Part shown: positions 57,146 through 64,000 of the stretch, piece after piece
Position numbering within the stretch: the stretch's first letter is position 1
How the letters are laid out: each line of letters starts with the position of its first letter
NCBI GenBank assembly: GCA_014642895.1
Contig: BMJD01000001.1
Span: forward strand, 265,716 to 329,715
Source of the DNA: Lentibacillus populi
GTDB lineage: Bacteria; Bacillota; Bacilli; Bacillales; Amphibacillaceae
Reading direction: 5' to 3'
DNA length: 64,000 bases
The notes under the pieces: model-generated
What the model saw: only the letters and a program-made list of their open reading frames with translations
The model's database searches: none
Told to the model about the DNA's origin: nothing
Program-made: the position numbers and the translations under genes

Positions 57146-57180
57146 ATATCTAATGGTGATTTGTTCACACTATTAGATAT
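57146..57180. other. Long hairpin just before the MFS gene
   Basis: ATATCTAAT (57146-57154) pairs with ATTAGATAT (57172-57180), with GTGA/TCAC continuing the stem inside. ACAAAAGGAG, the ribosome site of the next gene, follows directly. It may be an operator or an RNA structure affecting translation. Confidence 0.5.
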
Positions 57181-57200
57181 ACAAAAGGAGCTTAAAGACA

Positions 57201-58472
57201 ATGCTAAAAAGTTTAGAACACCTAACAGGAAAAGTAGAAATCAATCGGGATTTAATCTTTTTATTAGTGATTGGCGGTCTCTATTCCTTAGGGATATTTC
57301 TCTCCAATACCTTTGTTAACATTTATCTTTGGAAACAATCGGGTGACTATATTACAATCGCCGTGTATAATCTGGGGATTTATTTGTTTCAGCCAATTAT
57401 GTTTATTCTTGCAGGAAAAATTGCGAAAAAGATTGATCGCGTTATTGTATTACGATTAGGGGTAACATTTTTATCTCTATTTTTTTTGAGTGTTTTAATG
57501 ATAGGTGAGAAGGCCTCCACCTATAATTTTTTGCTTGGGAGCGTGCTTGGCATTGGTTACGGGTTTTACTGGCTCGCCTACAACGTCTTAACCTTTGAAA
57601 TAACCGAGCCGGAGACGCGGGATTTCTTTAATGGCTTTCTTGGGGTTCTGCAATCGTTCGGTGGGATGATTGGTCCGGTATTAGCAGGGGTTATTATCGC
57701 TAAAATGACCGATAATATTGGCTACACAACCATCTTTACTGTCTCCTTTATTTTATTCATTTGTGCCGTTGCATGCAGCTTTTTTTTAAATCGCCGGCAA
57801 GCAGAAGGGAATTTTTACTTTAAACGCATTTTGATTGAACGGCACCATAATAAAAGCTGGCGAAAAATTTTACATGCCCATGTTGTTCAAGGATTACGTG
57901 AAGGAATCTTTGCGTTTGTTATTGCGATTTGGGTCTTTCTCGTTACGAAAAGTGAATTGTCCCTGGGGATGTTTAATCTGGTTCTTTCCGGTTTATCTTT
58001 TGTTTTTTACTTTGTAGCAACAAAATTTATAAAACCGTCGCTACGTAAAAAGGCAATCCTGCTTGGTGGGCTTTTGCTTTATTTTTCCATCTTCATTATT
58101 TTGTTCCACATTAGTTACTTCAATCTGATCATTTATGCCATTGTAATCGGCATTGCTTATCCGATCATCAATGTTCCATATGCCTCCCTTACATATGATG
58201 TAATCGGGAAGGCGTGGAGGGCTAAGGACTTGCGGGTAGAATATATTGTCGTCCGGGAGCTGTTTGTTAATATCGGACGTGTCATTTCGATTCTGATTTT
58301 CCTGATTTCCGTTTCCCTTTTCCAGGCTGAAAAAATTATCCCGGTACTTCTGGTTGTACTAGGAATTGGACATCTGCTTATTTACTTTTTTGTCAAGGAT
58401 ATTTATTTAGGCAGTTCGAGAAAAAAACAAGTTTTAATAAAAGAACAGCTTACCGATGAAAAAAATCGCTAA
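57201..58472 (+). CDS. yqgE: MFS transporter YqgE
   Basis: Major facilitator superfamily protein of 423 residues with about 11-12 membrane helices and a central cytosolic loop (about 198-225, FYFKRILIERHHNKSWRK). The substrate is unknown. Its place between sodA and pbpA is the same as B. subtilis yqgE. The ATG follows AAAAGGAG. A family of this type is close to drug/sugar MFS proteins, but no substrate motif is evident. Confidence 0.82.
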   Translation: MLKSLEHLTGKVEINRDLIFLLVIGGLYSLGIFLSNTFVNIYLWKQSGDYITIAVYNLGIYLFQPIMFILAGKIAKKIDRVIVLRLGVTFLSLFFLSVLMIGEKASTYNFLLGSVLGIGYGFYWLAYNVLTFEITEPETRDFFNGFLGVLQSFGGMIGPVLAGVIIAKMTDNIGYTTIFTVSFILFICAVACSFFLNRRQAEGNFYFKRILIERHHNKSWRKILHAHVVQGLREGIFAFVIAIWVFLVTKSELSLGMFNLVLSGLSFVFYFVATKFIKPSLRKKAILLGGLLLYFSIFIILFHISYFNLIIYAIVIGIAYPIINVPYASLTYDVIGKAWRAKDLRVEYIVVRELFVNIGRVISILIFLISVSLFQAEKIIPVLLVVLGIGHLLIYFFVKDIYLGSSRKKQVLIKEQLTDEKNR

Positions 58473-58478
58473 AATGGC

Positions 58479-58507
58479 TTAGAATTTGCCCGGAAAAATG
58501 CTATAAT
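58479..58507 (+). promoter_or_regulatory. SigA promoter of pbpA
   Basis: TTAGAA (58479-58484), a 17-bp spacer and a perfect TATAAT (58502-58507) with an extended -10 TGC, 36 bases before the pbpA ATG. Confidence 0.7.
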
Positions 58508-58542
58508 AGGAAGAAATGCATAGAGAGGGCAGGGGGAGAAAC

Positions 58543-60615
58543 ATGGTAAAGAAGAAAAAAAAGAGACGGCAGCTTCCCTTTCGTTTAAATATATTGTTTT
58601 TTGTTGTATTTTTGTTATTCTCGGTCTTAATTTTGCAGCTTGGGGTTGTGCAAATATTGAACGGAGATAGCTTTCAGAAAGAAATTGACAGAACCGATCA
58701 GGATATATCAAAAACCCCTGTACCACGGGGAAAGATTTATGATCGTTATCATAATGTTGTGGTAGACAACGAGCCAATTTACTCCATTACCTATACCCCT
58801 GCTAAGGGTGTACAGGCTGAAGACAGATTGGATGTAGCGGAAAAGCTGGCCAACTATATTTCCATGTATAATGATAAAAATAAGGAAGATAAATTAGCTG
58901 CCATAACAATGCGGGATAAAAAGGAATACTGGTATTTAAAGCATGACGAAGAAGCAAATAAGCTGTTAACTGAAAAAGAGGCAGCTGACATGAAGCCAGC
59001 AGAGCAATACAAGACTATTTTGGAGCGAATTAAAGAAGAAGAGGTTGACGATTTAACGGAAGAGCAGCAAAAGGTTATTCTCATAAAAAAAGAATTGGAT
59101 AAAGCAATGACGCTAACACCGCATATCGTGAAAAATGAAGATGTTACACCGGAGGAATATGCCAAAGTTGCGGAACATTTAAATGAACTTCCCGGGATTA
59201 ATGCAACGACAGACTGGAACAGAGCATATCCTTATGACGATACATTTAAAAGCTTGCTTGGTTCCATCACCTCGCAAACAGAGGGTATTCTGGCCGAAAA
59301 GGAAAACTATTACCTGACCCGCGGCTATAGTCCGAATGACCGGGTTGGCAGGAGCGGATTGGAAGAACAGTATGAGGAACTCTTAAGGGGCAGAAAAGAA
59401 CAAATTGAGTATACGACAAACAAAAACGGTGAAATTGTCGATACGAATGTTGTCGTAGAAGGCCAGCGTGGGAAAGATTTGGTTTTAACGATCGACATGA
59501 AATTTCAGGAACGTGTTGATAAAATTCTTCGCGAAGAACTGAAAAAAGTGATCCAAAAACATCCCTATGATAACCGTTTTGTAGATGACGCGTTAGCCGT
59601 TGTTATGAACCCGAAAACTGGTGAATTATTAGCCGTTTCCGGCCAGCATTACGATCGTGAAAAAGGTAAGTTTAGCAATGTTGCCTACAAAACATTGTAT
59701 GATCAGCACAGGCCTGGTTCTGCCGTGAAAGGTGCAACGGTTTTATCCGGATACCAATCTGGCGTCATAACACCAGGACAAACTTTTTACGATGCACCGA
59801 TTAAAATTAAAGGGACACCGGAAAAGGGTTCGTATAATTCCCTTGGATCAGTTAATGATTTGGACGCATTAAAGAGATCATCGAACGTTTATATGTTTTA
59901 TATCGCATTACGAATGGGCGGAGAATACAATTACCAGTATAACCAGCCTGTTACCTTTCATAAAGAAGCATTTCAGAAAATGCGTAACTATTTCGATCAA
60001 TTTGGCCTTGGTGTGTCAACCGGCGTTGACTTCCCTTATGAAGGAACAGGATACAAAGGACCGGAACCAGTTGCTGGTAATCTGATGGACTTTGCGATTG
60101 GTCAGTATGATACATTTACTACAATGCAGCTGGCCCAATATGTTTCCACAATTGCCAATGATGGACTGCGCGTACGGCCACACTTTTTAAAAGAGGCTCG
60201 TGTTCCGAGTGCATCTGAAGAGCGGCTTGGAGCTGTGTTTAAAAGTGTTAACACAGACGTATTAAATCGAATTGAAATGAGTCAGAATTATATTGAACGC
60301 GTCCAGGAAGGGTTTCGCCGCGTATATCAGGAACCGCGTGGTACTGCCTATACTGAATTTAGTGGGAAAGACTATAATCCGGCCGGGAAAACAGGTACAG
60401 CTGAGAACGAAGTATATAAAAACGGTAATCAGTACAATACCGAAAATCTCTCGCTTGTCGGTTATGCGCCATTTGATGATCCGGAAATAGCTATGGCCAT
60501 CATTGTACCGAATACGGGTGTTGATAAAGGGGATCATGTTAACAATAAAATTGGCGAACGAATTATGGATACCTATTTCGACTTGAAAGAAGAACACAAT
60601 GAAGAAGCAGAATAA
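58543..60615 (+). CDS. pbpA: Penicillin-binding protein 2A (class B transpeptidase)
   Basis: Class B PBP that cross-links lateral wall peptidoglycan, redundant with PbpH in B. subtilis. The 690-residue protein has a basic cytosolic start, one membrane anchor (about 15-37), the dimerisation domain and a transpeptidase domain. The active-site motifs are S393-A-V-K, S446-S-N448 and K616-T-G. The ATG at 58543 follows GGGGGAG; the frame extends back to 58516. It has its own promoter. Confidence 0.95.
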   Translation: MVKKKKKRRQLPFRLNILFFVVFLLFSVLILQLGVVQILNGDSFQKEIDRTDQDISKTPVPRGKIYDRYHNVVVDNEPIYSITYTPAKGVQAEDRLDVAEKLANYISMYNDKNKEDKLAAITMRDKKEYWYLKHDEEANKLLTEKEAADMKPAEQYKTILERIKEEEVDDLTEEQQKVILIKKELDKAMTLTPHIVKNEDVTPEEYAKVAEHLNELPGINATTDWNRAYPYDDTFKSLLGSITSQTEGILAEKENYYLTRGYSPNDRVGRSGLEEQYEELLRGRKEQIEYTTNKNGEIVDTNVVVEGQRGKDLVLTIDMKFQERVDKILREELKKVIQKHPYDNRFVDDALAVVMNPKTGELLAVSGQHYDREKGKFSNVAYKTLYDQHRPGSAVKGATVLSGYQSGVITPGQTFYDAPIKIKGTPEKGSYNSLGSVNDLDALKRSSNVYMFYIALRMGGEYNYQYNQPVTFHKEAFQKMRNYFDQFGLGVSTGVDFPYEGTGYKGPEPVAGNLMDFAIGQYDTFTTMQLAQYVSTIANDGLRVRPHFLKEARVPSASEERLGAVFKSVNTDVLNRIEMSQNYIERVQEGFRRVYQEPRGTAYTEFSGKDYNPAGKTGTAENEVYKNGNQYNTENLSLVGYAPFDDPEIAMAIIVPNTGVDKGDHVNNKIGERIMDTYFDLKEEHNEEAE

Positions 60616-60619
60616 AGTG

Positions 60620-60771
60620 AGGCTTCATTCAATGGTGGTTTCCGATGTACAGGACGTGCCAGTGAAGGCGAAGGCATGTGGACGTGTGGTTTTAGCCTGC
60701 CCTTCCTCCCCCACCTTCTCCAGTTTTTGATTTACTCACGCTTAAGATGGGGGTGTTACAGCCCGTTAATG
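60620..60771 (+). repeat. Family C repeat, short copy
   Basis: Shares ordered blocks with 22855-23085 (GGTTTTAGCCTGCCCTTCC, CCCCCACCTTCT, AGTTTTTGATTTACTCA, ACAGCCCGTTAAT) but lacks most of the middle. Its terminal stem is CCCCCACCTT with AAGATGGGGG, differing from the other copy while keeping pairing. Lies between pbpA and the pst operon. Confidence 0.75.
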
Positions 60772-60794
60772 CGTGATAAATGATAAGTTACATT

Positions 60795-60831
60795 TAACCT
60801 ATAACCTTTTTAAAGGTTATAGGTTTTTTTA
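60795..60831 (+). terminator. Terminator after pbpA
   Basis: AACCTATAACCTT and AAGGTTATAGGTT form a perfect 13-bp stem with a 3-base loop, followed by TTTTT. Confidence 0.85.
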
Positions 60832-60838
60832 CGTTAAA

Positions 60839-60866
60839 TTTACATCTAGTTTATACGCCCTTAACA
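60839..60866 (+). promoter_or_regulatory. PhoP box upstream of pstS
   Basis: TTTACA (60839), TTTATA (60850) and TTAACA (60861) are spaced exactly 11 bp apart, matching the PhoP-binding pattern of phosphate-starvation promoters. TATCAT (60876-60881) is a plausible -10. The array resembles the one at 51045-51072. Confidence 0.8.
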
Positions 60867-60942
60867 TTCATAAACTATCATCGAATTATAGGAGGAATGA
60901 ACTAGTCCTTCTATAAAACAAACAATCGTTGGGGGTATTCAA

Positions 60943-61848
60943 ATGAGAAAGAAAATGAAGCTTTTGCTTACGGCAGTACTAGTGGTCATGTCCTTAGGGG
61001 TGCTTGCGGCATGCAATTCGGAAAGCGAAGCAAATAATAGTGAAAAAGCGAACGAAAAAGAAACATCAGGTTCGTTAACCATTTCTGGTTCCAGTGCTAT
61101 GCAGCCATTAATTGCTGCTGCTGCAGAAGAATTTATGAGTCAGCATCCAGAAGCCAATATTCAAGTGAATGCCGGAGGATCTGGTACAGGGTTAAGTGAA
61201 GTGTCAGAGGGAGCCGTTGACATTGGGAATTCGGATGTTTTCGCTGAGGAAAAAGAAGGAATACCGGCTGATGAGCTCGTAGATCATAAGGTTGCTGTTG
61301 TCGGTATGGCCCCCGTTGTTCACCCCGATACTGGGGTAACAGATATTACGAAAGAGGATTTAATTAAAGTATTCACTGGTGAAATAAAAAATTGGTCTGA
61401 ATTAGGAGGAGCGGATCAGAAAATAATCTTGGTGAACCGACCTGATTCATCTGGAACACGGGCAACTTTTGTTGAATTTGGTTTGGACGGGGCTGTCCCT
61501 GCAGAAGGGGTCACTGAGGATTCATCCAATACAGTTAAAAAGATTGTTGCTGAGACTCCTGGTGCAATTGGCTATCTCGCTTTTTCCTATCTATCGGATG
61601 ATACCGTTGCTGCACTGTCAGTAAATGGAGTAAAGGCAAATGACAAAAATGTTCAGTCAGGAGAATATCCAATTTGGGCATATCAGCATTCCTATACAAA
61701 AGGAGAGCCTAAGGGGCTGGCCAAGGAATTCTTAGACTTCTTAGCGAGTGATACGATCCAGGAAGGACTTTTAACCGATCAAGGTTATATTGCTGCTACA
61801 AAAATGGAAGTAAAGCGTGATGCAGAAGGAAACCAATCAAAGAAATAG
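60943..61848 (+). CDS. pstS: Phosphate-binding lipoprotein PstS
   Basis: Extracellular phosphate receptor of the Pst ABC transporter, 301 residues. A lipoprotein signal peptide ends in LAAC24. The binding domain has the phosphate-site patterns ISGSSAMQPL, GGSGTGLSEVSEG and RPDSSGTRATF. The ATG follows GGGGG. First gene of pstS-pstC-pstA-pstB, with two hairpins between it and pstC. Confidence 0.95.
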   Translation: MRKKMKLLLTAVLVVMSLGVLAACNSESEANNSEKANEKETSGSLTISGSSAMQPLIAAAAEEFMSQHPEANIQVNAGGSGTGLSEVSEGAVDIGNSDVFAEEKEGIPADELVDHKVAVVGMAPVVHPDTGVTDITKEDLIKVFTGEIKNWSELGGADQKIILVNRPDSSGTRATFVEFGLDGAVPAEGVTEDSSNTVKKIVAETPGAIGYLAFSYLSDDTVAALSVNGVKANDKNVQSGEYPIWAYQHSYTKGEPKGLAKEFLDFLASDTIQEGLLTDQGYIAATKMEVKRDAEGNQSKK

Positions 61849-61863
61849 TCATGAGTCGAGGGA

Positions 61864-61915
61864 GTTCAAAAATTATCAAATGGATAAACGTTTCTCGTTT
61901 GCCGGCTTTTTGAAC
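61864..61915. repeat. Family B foldback repeat, shortest copy
   Basis: GTTCAAAAATTATC on the left and GGCTTTTTGAAC on the right, with AAACG/CGTTT inside; 52 bp. It resembles the short copy at 21807. It begins 16 bases after the pstS stop and would form a hairpin in the pst mRNA. Confidence 0.65.
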
Positions 61916-61930
61916 ATGAATGAATAGTTG

Positions 61931-61967
61931 GTGTTAGAGTAAACGGAAATATCGTTTACTCTAACAC
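61931..61967 (+). other. 15-bp perfect hairpin between pstS and pstC
   Basis: GTGTTAGAGTAAACG (61931-61945) and CGTTTACTCTAACAC (61953-61967) pair perfectly around a 7-base loop. No T-tract follows, so it is unlikely to terminate. Such structures often protect the upstream message and let the binding protein be made in excess of the permeases. Confidence 0.75.
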
Positions 61968-61987
61968 ACGTTTAGGAGTGTACTGTT

Positions 61988-62908
61988 ATGGAATCTGTAG
62001 CTTCAACAGCAAAAGATCGACTAATAAAATCAACGAAGCGAAAAAATCATGGAGAATCTAGTGGGAAGGTTATCGTCACACTCGCCGCCTTGATTATTAT
62101 TGCTGCAACGTTATCGATGACCATCTTTTTATCGATAAAGGGAATGCAGGCATTTATCATAAATGGCGTAAATCCAATTGAATTCTTGACGTCAACTGAA
62201 TGGAATCCGACTGGGGAGAACCCGGAATTCGGCGCATTTCCGTTCATCTTTGGTTCATTAGCGGTTACGTTAATGGCTGCTTTGATTGCTGGCCCACTTG
62301 GGATTGGCGGAGCCATTTTTATGACAGAAATAGCTCCATCGTGGGGAAGAAAAATATTGCAGCCAATTATTGAGCTCTTAGTCGGAATTCCCAGTGTTGT
62401 TTATGGATTTATCGCATTAACAATTATCGTTCCCTTTATTAGGGATTATTCATCTGGAACTGGTTACAGCTTACTTGCAGGAATAATTGTGTTAGCTGTC
62501 ATGATTCTTCCAACGATCACGACCATATCAACGGATGCGATTGCCGCCATACCCAATCATTTACGAGATGGTTCTTATGCACTGGGGGCAACAAGGTGGC
62601 AAACAATCTGGAAGGTATTGCTTCCTTCGGTCATGCCCTCCTTATGGACAGCAATTATTTTGGGTATGGCCCGGGCTTTTGGAGAAGCATTGGCAGTCCA
62701 GATGGTAATTGGAAACGTCAGAGATTTACCTGGCAGTATCTTTGATCCATCTGCAACATTAACATCGATTATTACGCTAAACATGGGTCATACGACGTAT
62801 GGCAGTATAGAAAATAACACGCTTTGGTCAATGGGGCTAATTCTGTTGCTTATTTCTTTACTGTTTATTTTAATCATTCGATTCTTGTCAGCTAGGAGGA
62901 AAATCTGA
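61988..62908 (+). CDS. pstC: Phosphate ABC transporter permease PstC
   Basis: Inner-membrane permease, 306 residues, six predicted helices. It has the permease coupling-loop pattern AIPNHLRDGSYALGATRWQTIWKVLLP (about 200-226) and the EAL-like RAFGEALAVQM. The ATG follows AGGAGTG. Its stop overlaps the pstA start (TGATG). Confidence 0.95.
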   Translation: MESVASTAKDRLIKSTKRKNHGESSGKVIVTLAALIIIAATLSMTIFLSIKGMQAFIINGVNPIEFLTSTEWNPTGENPEFGAFPFIFGSLAVTLMAALIAGPLGIGGAIFMTEIAPSWGRKILQPIIELLVGIPSVVYGFIALTIIVPFIRDYSSGTGYSLLAGIIVLAVMILPTITTISTDAIAAIPNHLRDGSYALGATRWQTIWKVLLPSVMPSLWTAIILGMARAFGEALAVQMVIGNVRDLPGSIFDPSATLTSIITLNMGHTTYGSIENNTLWSMGLILLLISLLFILIIRFLSARRKI

Positions 62909-63795
62909 TGCATGCAAAAGTAGCTGATAAAATAGCAACCGGTATACTTTATGTCGTTGCTTTCCTTTTCATAACCTTGTTAGTAAGTTTATTTTCATAT
63001 ATTTTGTTTCAAGGTGTTCCATATATATCACTGGATTTCCTTACCTCGCCTTCAAGTACAGTCCAGGCTGGTGGAGGGATAAGGGATCAGCTGTTTAATT
63101 CTTTTTATATTTTATTTATCACAATGATTATTACTGTTCCATTAGGGGTTTGCGGTGGGATCTACATGGCCGAATATGCAAAACCTGGTAAAGTGACGAA
63201 CGCGATTCGTACGTGTATTGAAATGCTGGCATCGCTTCCTTCGATCGTTGTAGGAATGTTTGGTCTGCTCATTTTCGTCAATACAACCGGATGGGGATAT
63301 ACCATTATTGGGGGAGCATTAGCATTGACCATCTTTAACATCCCGGTAATGGTTCGGGTGAGCGAGGATGCAGTTCGCAGTGTGCCACAAGATCAGAAAG
63401 AAGCTAGCCTTGCCTTAGGGATTACAAAATGGCATACCATTAAAACAGTAATACTGCCGGCCGCTTTTCCTGGAATATTGACAGGCGCAATCCTTGCATC
63501 TGGCCGGATATTCGGAGAAGCGGCGGCATTATTATTTACTGCCGGATTATCAACACCAAATCTGGATTATGGCAATTGGAATCCATTTTCGGCGTCATCA
63601 CCATTAAATATTTTCCGGCCTGCCGAGACGCTAGCTGTCCATATTTGGGCTGTTAATACGAATGGCATTATGCCGGATGTACAGGAAATTGCGGCAGGTT
63701 CGTCTGCTGTGCTCGTTTTATCTGTATTACTTTTCAATATTATCGCACGAGTAACAGGTAAAAGGATTCAAAAGAAATTAACGGCGAGTAAATAA
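62908..63795 (+). CDS. pstA: Phosphate ABC transporter permease PstA
   Basis: Second permease, 295 residues, six predicted helices, with the coupling loop VPQDQKEASLALGITKWHTIKTVILP (about 158-183) and GRIFGEAAALLFTAG. The ATG overlaps the pstC stop by one base, with AGCTAGGAGG inside pstC as ribosome site. pstB follows after 20 bases. Confidence 0.95.
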   Translation: MHAKVADKIATGILYVVAFLFITLLVSLFSYILFQGVPYISLDFLTSPSSTVQAGGGIRDQLFNSFYILFITMIITVPLGVCGGIYMAEYAKPGKVTNAIRTCIEMLASLPSIVVGMFGLLIFVNTTGWGYTIIGGALALTIFNIPVMVRVSEDAVRSVPQDQKEASLALGITKWHTIKTVILPAAFPGILTGAILASGRIFGEAAALLFTAGLSTPNLDYGNWNPFSASSPLNIFRPAETLAVHIWAVNTNGIMPDVQEIAAGSSAVLVLSVLLFNIIARVTGKRIQKKLTASK

Positions 63796-63815
63796 GGAAG
63801 GCAGGTGTTTAGAGA

Positions 63816-64000
63816 ATGGTCACCGTGCTAAACAGGGCAGAGCAGAAAACAGTAAAGCGAAAGCAAAAGATAACGAAACAAATCAAACCAATTCTTCAAA
63901 CCCAAAATTTATCAATTTCCTATGGGGAAAATAAAGCCGTTCAAGATGTTTCATTACCATTTAGTAAAAATAGTATTACGGCATTAATAGGTCCTTCAGG
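63816..64000 (+). CDS. pstB: PstB phosphate ABC transporter ATPase (5' part only)
   Basis: First 61 codons; the window ends inside the Walker A region (ALIGPSG). A basic N-terminal stretch (about residues 6-24, KTVKRKQKITKQIK) precedes the usual start of the ATPase domain (LQTQNLSISYGENKAVQDVS). That extension is longer than in many PstB proteins. The ATG is preceded by AAGGCAGGTG at about ten bases. Confidence 0.9.
   Translation, partial: MVTVLNRAEQKTVKRKQKITKQIKPILQTQNLSISYGENKAVQDVSLPFSKNSITALIGPS

Overview
The window is a core chromosomal segment of a low-GC, endospore-forming member of the Bacillaceae. The sporulation genes (gpr, spoIIP, yqfC, yqfD), the comE competence operon, a CIRCE-controlled hrcA-grpE-dnaK-dnaJ operon, a glycine T-box and a gene order largely colinear with the Bacillus subtilis comEA-to-pst interval all support this. 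Protein character and repeat content suggest a halotolerant Oceanobacillus/Virgibacillus-like lineage; this is inference.

Layout. 1-5.5 kb: comEA-comEB-comEC, antisense yqzM, holA. 6-12.6 kb: antisense rpsT, gpr-spoIIP-yqxA, lepA, hemW. 12.6-21 kb: the hrcA heat-shock operon running on into prmA, rsmE and mtaB. 21-31.9 kb: deoC, rpsU-yqeY, yqeZ-floA and a small membrane protein, yqfC-yqfD-phoH, pgpH-ybeY-dgkA. 32-39.7 kb: era, yqzL-recO, T-box-glyQS, ccpN-yqfL. 40.4-50.8 kb: dnaG-sigA, cccA, trmK-yqfO, cshB, nfo and small genes. 51-56 kb: Na/Pi cotransporter, a six-tRNA cluster and an arsRBC operon. 56.4 kb to the end: sodA, an MFS gene, pbpA and the pst phosphate operon, cut inside pstB.

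The genes are mostly housekeeping: translation factors, chaperones, RNA and tRNA modification, replication initiation, the primary sigma factor, membrane organisation and sporulation. Two phosphate uptake loci carry matching arrays of 11-bp-spaced PhoP-box-like hexamers. The ars operon beside the tRNA cluster is the clearest accessory insertion.

No CRISPR array, prophage, IS transposase or large secondary-metabolite locus is visible. The most interesting non-genic content is three families of dispersed intergenic repeats. Family A is modular, about 150-320 bp, with about ten full or partial copies. Family B is a foldback element with GTTCAAAAAGT ends. Family C has two copies ending in a hairpin with possible compensatory changes. 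There is also an orphan hairpin-plus-terminator that may be a small RNA near 4.3 kb, and an attenuator-like structure upstream of dnaG. Gene calls rest on sequence recognition from memory; no searches were run.
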